Source of the DNA: Gammaproteobacteria bacterium | GTDB lineage: Bacteria > Pseudomonadota > Gammaproteobacteria > Pseudomonadales > Azotimanducaceae | Reading direction: 5' to 3' | NCBI GenBank assembly: GCA_026706425.1 | Contig: JAPOYW010000289.1 | Coordinates: forward strand, 4,887-20,969 | Length of the DNA stretch: 16,083 bases | The notes under the pieces: generated by a model | The model's database searches: none | Told to the model about the DNA's origin: nothing | Seen by the model: only the letters and a program-made list of their open reading frames with translations | Part shown: piece after piece, positions 12,431 to 16,083 of the stretch | How the letters are laid out: each line of letters starts with the position of its first letter | Position numbering within the stretch: the first letter of the stretch is position 1 | Made by a program: the position numbers and the translations under genes

Positions 12431-14863
12431 CTATGATCGCAACCGTTCGTTAGTGGGATCCCAAGGGCTTTCCTCCACCACCTTGGCGGTGTAGCGCTCG
12501 CCCAATATGTCAATCTCAAGCTCCACGCCGTGCTCGGCAAGTTCGGGTTTAACCATGCCCAACGCCAACGACTGCTCCAACCGGAAACCGTAGTTGCCGC
12601 TGGTTGCCCGACCGACCATTTCGCCGCCGACGTACAACGGGTTGTTGCCGATCGCATCCGCATCCTCCGGCCCCTCGACCGCCAAGGTCACGAATGCGTT
12701 CGAGAAACCCCGCTGATGCCAGGCCATCAGTCCTTCGCGCCCGGTGAATCCTTCCTTGTCCAGGCGCACGAACCGGTCGAGGCCCGACTCAAGCGCCGCG
12801 TATTCGATGGAGAGTTCGGTGCCGATCATGCGGTAGGACTTCTCGACGCGCAGGGAATCCATGGCGCGGATGCCGAACGGCTTGAGACCCAGGTCACCGC
12901 CCGCGTCCATGAGGGCGTCGAAGATCGTGTTCTGGTATTCGATGCCGTGGTGGATCTCCCAGCCGAGCTCGCCGACAAAGTTGAGGCGCATCAGCTTGAC
13001 GGGCGCGAGACCAATGGTCGCGTCCTTGCCGGTCAGCCAGCGGAACGCGTCGTTTCCGAGGTCGACATCGCAGACGCGGGACAGCAGATCCCGGGACTTC
13101 GGTCCCGCCACGACCAAAACACCCATGGCCGCGGTCAGGTTCTCGAAGCGGACCGAACCGTCGGTGGGCATCTGGCGACGCAGCCAGTCGTGGTCCAGGC
13201 GCTGGAATGCGCCCGCCGACACCAGGTAGAAGCGGTCGGCCGCCTCGCGATGAATCGTGAACTCCGAGTGCACGCCGCCCCGGCTGTCGAGCGCATGGCA
13301 AAGGCCGACTCGGCCCGTTCGCGGCAGGCGGTTGGCCACGAATCGGTCTAGGAATCCCGCTGCCCCGGGACCGCTCACCCTGGCCTTGGCGAACGCGGTC
13401 ATGTCGAGTAGCCCGACGTTGTCCCGGACGTTGCGGCACTCCTCACCCACGTGCTCGAACCACGCAGATCGCCGGAACGACCAGTGATCCTCCTGTGGCA
13501 CGCCGTGCGGCGCGAACCAGTTCGGCCGCTCCCAGCCGAACTTCTGTCCGAACACGGCACCCTTCTCGCGCATGCGCTCGTAGCAGGGCGCGGTGCGCAG
13601 CGGTCGTCCGGCTGGACGTTCCTCATCCGGGTAGTGGACCGTGAAGACGTTGGCGTATGCCTCTTCGTTCTTGGCCTTCAGATAGCCACCGGTGGCGTAG
13701 TCGCCGAAGCGGCGCGGGTCCACGCCAAGCATGTCGATGGTGGGCTCGCCCTCGACGATCCACTCGGCAAGTTGCCAGCCCGCCCCGCCCGCTGCCGTCA
13801 CGCCGAAACTGTGACCCTCGTTGAGCCAGAAGTTCGGCAGATCCCAGGTCGGGCCGATGATCGGGCTCCCATCAGGCGTGTAGGCGATAGCACCGTTATA
13901 GATGCGCTTGACGCCGAGTTCCTCGAAGATCGGCACGCGGCGGATCGCCGACTCGATGTGGGGCATCAACCGGTCGATGTCGCCATCGAAAAGCTCGTAT
14001 TCGCTCTGGGCGTGCGGCCCATCGAGATAGCAGGCCGGCGCGCCTTTCTCGTACGGACCGAGCAACAATCCGCCGGCTTCTTCTCGCATGTACCAGGAGC
14101 CGTCCGACTCGCGCAGGACGCCCATCTCGGGGAGGCCCTGCTCGCGACGTCCGACGATCACCGGATGCGCCTCGGTGACGATGTATTGGTGCTGAACGGG
14201 GAGAACCGGTACGTCGAGGCCCACCATCGCCCCGGTGCGTCGTGCGAAGTTGCCCGTGGCTGCTACCACGTGTTCCGCGAGCCAGTCGCCCTGGTCGGTC
14301 TGCACCCGCCACTCGCCGCCGGATGTCCGCTCGATGTCCGCGACGCAGGTCTGGCGATGGATGGACGCACCACGTGCCCGGGCGCCTCGGGCGAATGCCT
14401 GGCTGAGGTCCGCAGGCTGTATGTAGCCGTCGTCGGGATGCCGAATGGCCCCGATCAGTCCCTCGGTGACCGCCAGCGGCCAAATTTCCCCGACTTGCTC
14501 CGGCGTCAGGAATTCCACGTTGACGCCGATGGTGCGAGCAACACCCGCGTACTGACGGTACTCGTCCATGCGGTCCGCCGTCATCGCCAGGCGGATGTTG
14601 CCCACGGTTCGCAGGCCCACGTCCTGGCCGGTCTCCTCTTCGAGGGTACGGTAGAGGTTCACGGAGTACTTGTGGATCTGACCCACGGAGTAGCTCATGT
14701 TGAACAGCGGCAAGAGTCCGGCGGCATGCCAAGTCGAACCGGAGGTGAGTTCCTTGCGCTCGAGAAGGGCCACGTCGGTCCACCCCTTGCGGGCAAGGTG
14801 GTACAGGGTGGCGACACCCACGACGCCGCCGCCGATCACCACCACGCGTGCATGGCGCGTCAT
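12431..14863 (-). CDS. FAD-dependent dimethylglycine/sarcosine dehydrogenase family protein
   Basis: This 810-residue enzyme probably oxidises an N-methyl group of dimethylglycine, sarcosine or a similar amine and loads it on tetrahydrofolate. The N-terminal flavin domain begins with VVIGGGVVGVATLYHLA (7-23). GSTWHAAGL contains His46, at the position of the histidine covalently bound to FAD in dimethylglycine dehydrogenase. PDGSPIIGP (330-338) and GVTAAGGAG (354-362) end the oxidase domain. An FAO_M-like linker follows, then a GCV_T folate domain from about 455 and a GCV_T C-terminal barrel to the end (SGNYGFRLEQSLALGMV, ESPWDPTNERLR). The ATG at 14863 is chosen: AGGAG lies seven bases upstream, it overlaps the previous stop as ATGA, and the longer frame upstream has no similarity. 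The exact substrate cannot be told from sequence. Confidence 0.92.
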   Translation of the reverse strand: MTRHARVVVIGGGVVGVATLYHLARKGWTDVALLERKELTSGSTWHAAGLLPLFNMSYSVGQIHKYSVNLYRTLEEETGQDVGLRTVGNIRLAMTADRMDEYRQYAGVARTIGVNVEFLTPEQVGEIWPLAVTEGLIGAIRHPDDGYIQPADLSQAFARGARARGASIHRQTCVADIERTSGGEWRVQTDQGDWLAEHVVAATGNFARRTGAMVGLDVPVLPVQHQYIVTEAHPVIVGRREQGLPEMGVLRESDGSWYMREEAGGLLLGPYEKGAPACYLDGPHAQSEYELFDGDIDRLMPHIESAIRRVPIFEELGVKRIYNGAIAYTPDGSPIIGPTWDLPNFWLNEGHSFGVTAAGGAGWQLAEWIVEGEPTIDMLGVDPRRFGDYATGGYLKAKNEEAYANVFTVHYPDEERPAGRPLRTAPCYERMREKGAVFGQKFGWERPNWFAPHGVPQEDHWSFRRSAWFEHVGEECRNVRDNVGLLDMTAFAKARVSGPGAAGFLDRFVANRLPRTGRVGLCHALDSRGGVHSEFTIHREAADRFYLVSAGAFQRLDHDWLRRQMPTDGSVRFENLTAAMGVLVVAGPKSRDLLSRVCDVDLGNDAFRWLTGKDATIGLAPVKLMRLNFVGELGWEIHHGIEYQNTIFDALMDAGGDLGLKPFGIRAMDSLRVEKSYRMIGTELSIEYAALESGLDRFVRLDKEGFTGREGLMAWHQRGFSNAFVTLAVEGPEDADAIGNNPLYVGGEMVGRATSGNYGFRLEQSLALGMVKPELAEHGVELEIDILGERYTAKVVEESPWDPTNERLRS

Positions 14864-15693
14864 CCACGAACTCCTGCGACTTGGGGTGCCTCGAACCACG
14901 CCCACATCTCGGTTCCCGGCGACCCGTCCACGTCGAGTGCGCTTCGTCCGGCGCGTCGATCCGGCTCCCAAACCGTGCGGCTGTCGATGCCAAACCGCGT
15001 ACGGCCCGACGCATCGCGACATCCCGCGTGAAGATGCGCCGCAGAAAAGCCCAGCAGGTCGTCGGGCTCGATCAATACCGGTGTCCCCGGCTTTTCCGGA
15101 TAGGCGGCCGTAGGCAATAACGGGTAGTCCCGCCCGGCACGGTTGAATTCCTCGAAGTCCCACTCGGCGCTGTCATTCGCCACGGGGCTACAAAAAGCGT
15201 CCGGCCAGAGCACCATTGTGTTGGTCTCGCACAGCGGATACAGCGGCAGCCACCAGTTGACCTGCGCCATGATGCGGGACGCCCAGGTGTCCCGATGGGG
15301 CGGTAGGGGCGACAACCGCCGGTGGTCGACGTCATCCCGGGAAGGCACGACCCGAAGCCGAACGCGGTCGAGCCAAGTCGAGTCGGGGCTGTATCCCACC
15401 GCCGTCAGTACATTGCGCCACTCGCGGCGAACGACTGGATCGTCGGCCACCTGGTTTCTCGCGCGAATGGCGAGGCGTCGATAGTCGGATGCCGCCACTA
15501 ATGATTCCGCACCGGGAGGATCGTCGGTCCCGAATAGGCCCCGGACGATGCTCCGAGCCACCTCGGCCATGGCCCGCACCGCGGGAAGTTCCCGAAAGAC
15601 CACGACAGCGCCGTCGAACAGCGCGGCACTCAGATCCGCAGGGTCCGTACCCGGTCGCCAACGGGTGAGCACTATCTCGCCTGTACGCGGCAA
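14860..15693 (-). CDS. Putative Fe(II)/2-oxoglutarate-dependent dioxygenase
   Basis: This 277-residue protein looks like a cupin-fold Fe(II)/2-oxoglutarate oxygenase of an undescribed group. The proposed iron ligands are His133 and Asp135 in PPHRDTW, and His222 (or His220) in FSAAHLHAG. An arginine shortly after (TRFGIDSRT, 232-240) would bind 2-oxoglutarate, as in the phytanoyl-CoA dioxygenase family pattern HxG...R. QVNWWLPLYPL and DLLGFSAAH are strong core-strand-like segments. The TTG at 15693 has GAGG five bases upstream; a GTG at 15672 is the alternative. No ATG is available. The gene follows fhs by 69 bp and overlaps the dehydrogenase gene by four bases, so the two products are probably made together. 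It may hydroxylate or demethylate a precursor of the dehydrogenase substrate. The function is inferred. Confidence 0.75.
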   Translation of the reverse strand: MPRTGEIVLTRWRPGTDPADLSAALFDGAVVVFRELPAVRAMAEVARSIVRGLFGTDDPPGAESLVAASDYRRLAIRARNQVADDPVVRREWRNVLTAVGYSPDSTWLDRVRLRVVPSRDDVDHRRLSPLPPHRDTWASRIMAQVNWWLPLYPLCETNTMVLWPDAFCSPVANDSAEWDFEEFNRAGRDYPLLPTAAYPEKPGTPVLIEPDDLLGFSAAHLHAGCRDASGRTRFGIDSRTVWEPDRRAGRSALDVDGSPGTEMWAWFEAPQVAGVRG

Positions 15694-15762
15694 GAGGCCC
15701 TCACTCGAATCAAGTTCTGATGCCGTATTGTCGCCATCACTCGTCGGGCCGTGGTGCCGCCG

Positions 15763-16083
15763 CTAGAACAAGCCGAAAACCCGGCCCTCGTCGTCCACGC
15801 CGATGTCCAAGGCGGCGGGACGGCGGGGCAGCCCGGGCATGGTCATGATGTTGCCGCAGACGGCGACCACGAATCCGGCCCCGGCGGACAAACGGACTTC
15901 GCGCACCGGCAGCACGTGGCCAACCGGAGCGCCCAGAGCCTTCGCATCGGCTGAAAAACTGTACTGGGTCTTGGCGATGCAGACGGGCAAGTGACCGTAT
16001 CCGAGTCGTTCGTACTCCTCGAGTTGCTCGGCGGCCGCCGGTTCGAAGGCGACCTCCCGCGCGCCGTAGATCCGGGCCGCGCC
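15763..16083 (-). CDS. fhs: Formate-tetrahydrofolate ligase, C-terminal part (cut by window edge)
   Basis: The enzyme joins formate to tetrahydrofolate with ATP to give 10-formyl-THF; in catabolic settings it can run in reverse. Only the last 106 residues are in the window; the frame is open to base 16083. GYGHLPVCIAKTQYSFS, the segment VREVRLSAGAGFVVAVCGNIM (read across 15850-15912) and TMPGLPRRPAA with the terminal GRVFGLF are diagnostic of Fhs. The stop is TAG at 15763-15765. It is the most upstream visible gene of a minus-strand cluster with the dioxygenase and dehydrogenase, and would recycle the C1-folates formed by those enzymes and by SoxA. Confidence 0.95.
   Translation of the reverse strand, partial: GAARIYGAREVAFEPAAAEQLEEYERLGYGHLPVCIAKTQYSFSADAKALGAPVGHVLPVREVRLSAGAGFVVAVCGNIMTMPGLPRRPAALDIGVDDEGRVFGLF

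Noticed and set aside
14864..15163. 100-residue N-terminal extension of the dehydrogenase gene.
   Set aside because: It lies inside the dioxygenase coding sequence, is rich in arginine and glycine as a shadow frame would be, and the ATG at 14863 has AGGAG and gives the normal flavin-domain N-terminus.

Overview
The window is a piece of a GC-rich bacterial chromosome. Gene content (heterotetrameric sarcosine oxidase in the order soxB-soxD-soxA-soxG, a dimethylglycine-dehydrogenase-type flavoprotein, formate-tetrahydrofolate ligase, a Baeyer-Villiger monooxygenase remnant) fits a heterotrophic proteobacterium, with an actinobacterium as the alternative. Nothing here fixes the genus. No tRNA, rRNA, CRISPR array or transposase was recognised.

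Region 1 (1-3477) is defence-like. A cytosine-5 DNA methyltransferase, cut off at its 5' end by the window edge, faces a 580-residue protein that joins an N-terminal class I SAM methyltransferase domain to a C-terminal HNH nuclease domain. The two genes converge on a 224-bp spacer that contains small inverted repeats. They may form a restriction-modification pair, but this is inferred from context.

Region 2 (3478-5341) has no intact gene up to 4108. It carries the decayed C-terminal end of a flavin-dependent (Baeyer-Villiger type) monooxygenase with at least two frameshifts, then a promoter with a perfect palindrome over its -10 box. This drives an AAA_14/DUF4143 ATPase.

Region 3 (5372-11127) is the sarcosine oxidase operon on the minus strand, with stop/start codons touching or overlapping throughout. 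A divergent HD-domain gene lies on the plus strand, with a 92-bp shared promoter region. The HD protein keeps all the ligands needed for a two-metal HD centre and may be an oxygenase of the PhnZ/TmpB kind rather than a phosphohydrolase.

Region 4 (11151-12382) holds a second AAA_14/DUF4143 ATPase, again without a Shine-Dalgarno sequence and again with a perfect inverted repeat directly upstream. A 12-base word from the first ATPase's operator recurs just after this gene.

Region 5 (12431-16083, minus strand) reads fhs (3' end only) - putative Fe(II)/2-oxoglutarate dioxygenase - FAD/folate N-demethylating dehydrogenase. The last two overlap by ATGA. With the sox operon this makes a coherent pathway: methylated glycines (and perhaps an upstream precursor opened by the dioxygenase or HD oxygenase) are demethylated step by step, the methyl groups pass to tetrahydrofolate, and Fhs links the folate C1 pool to formate.
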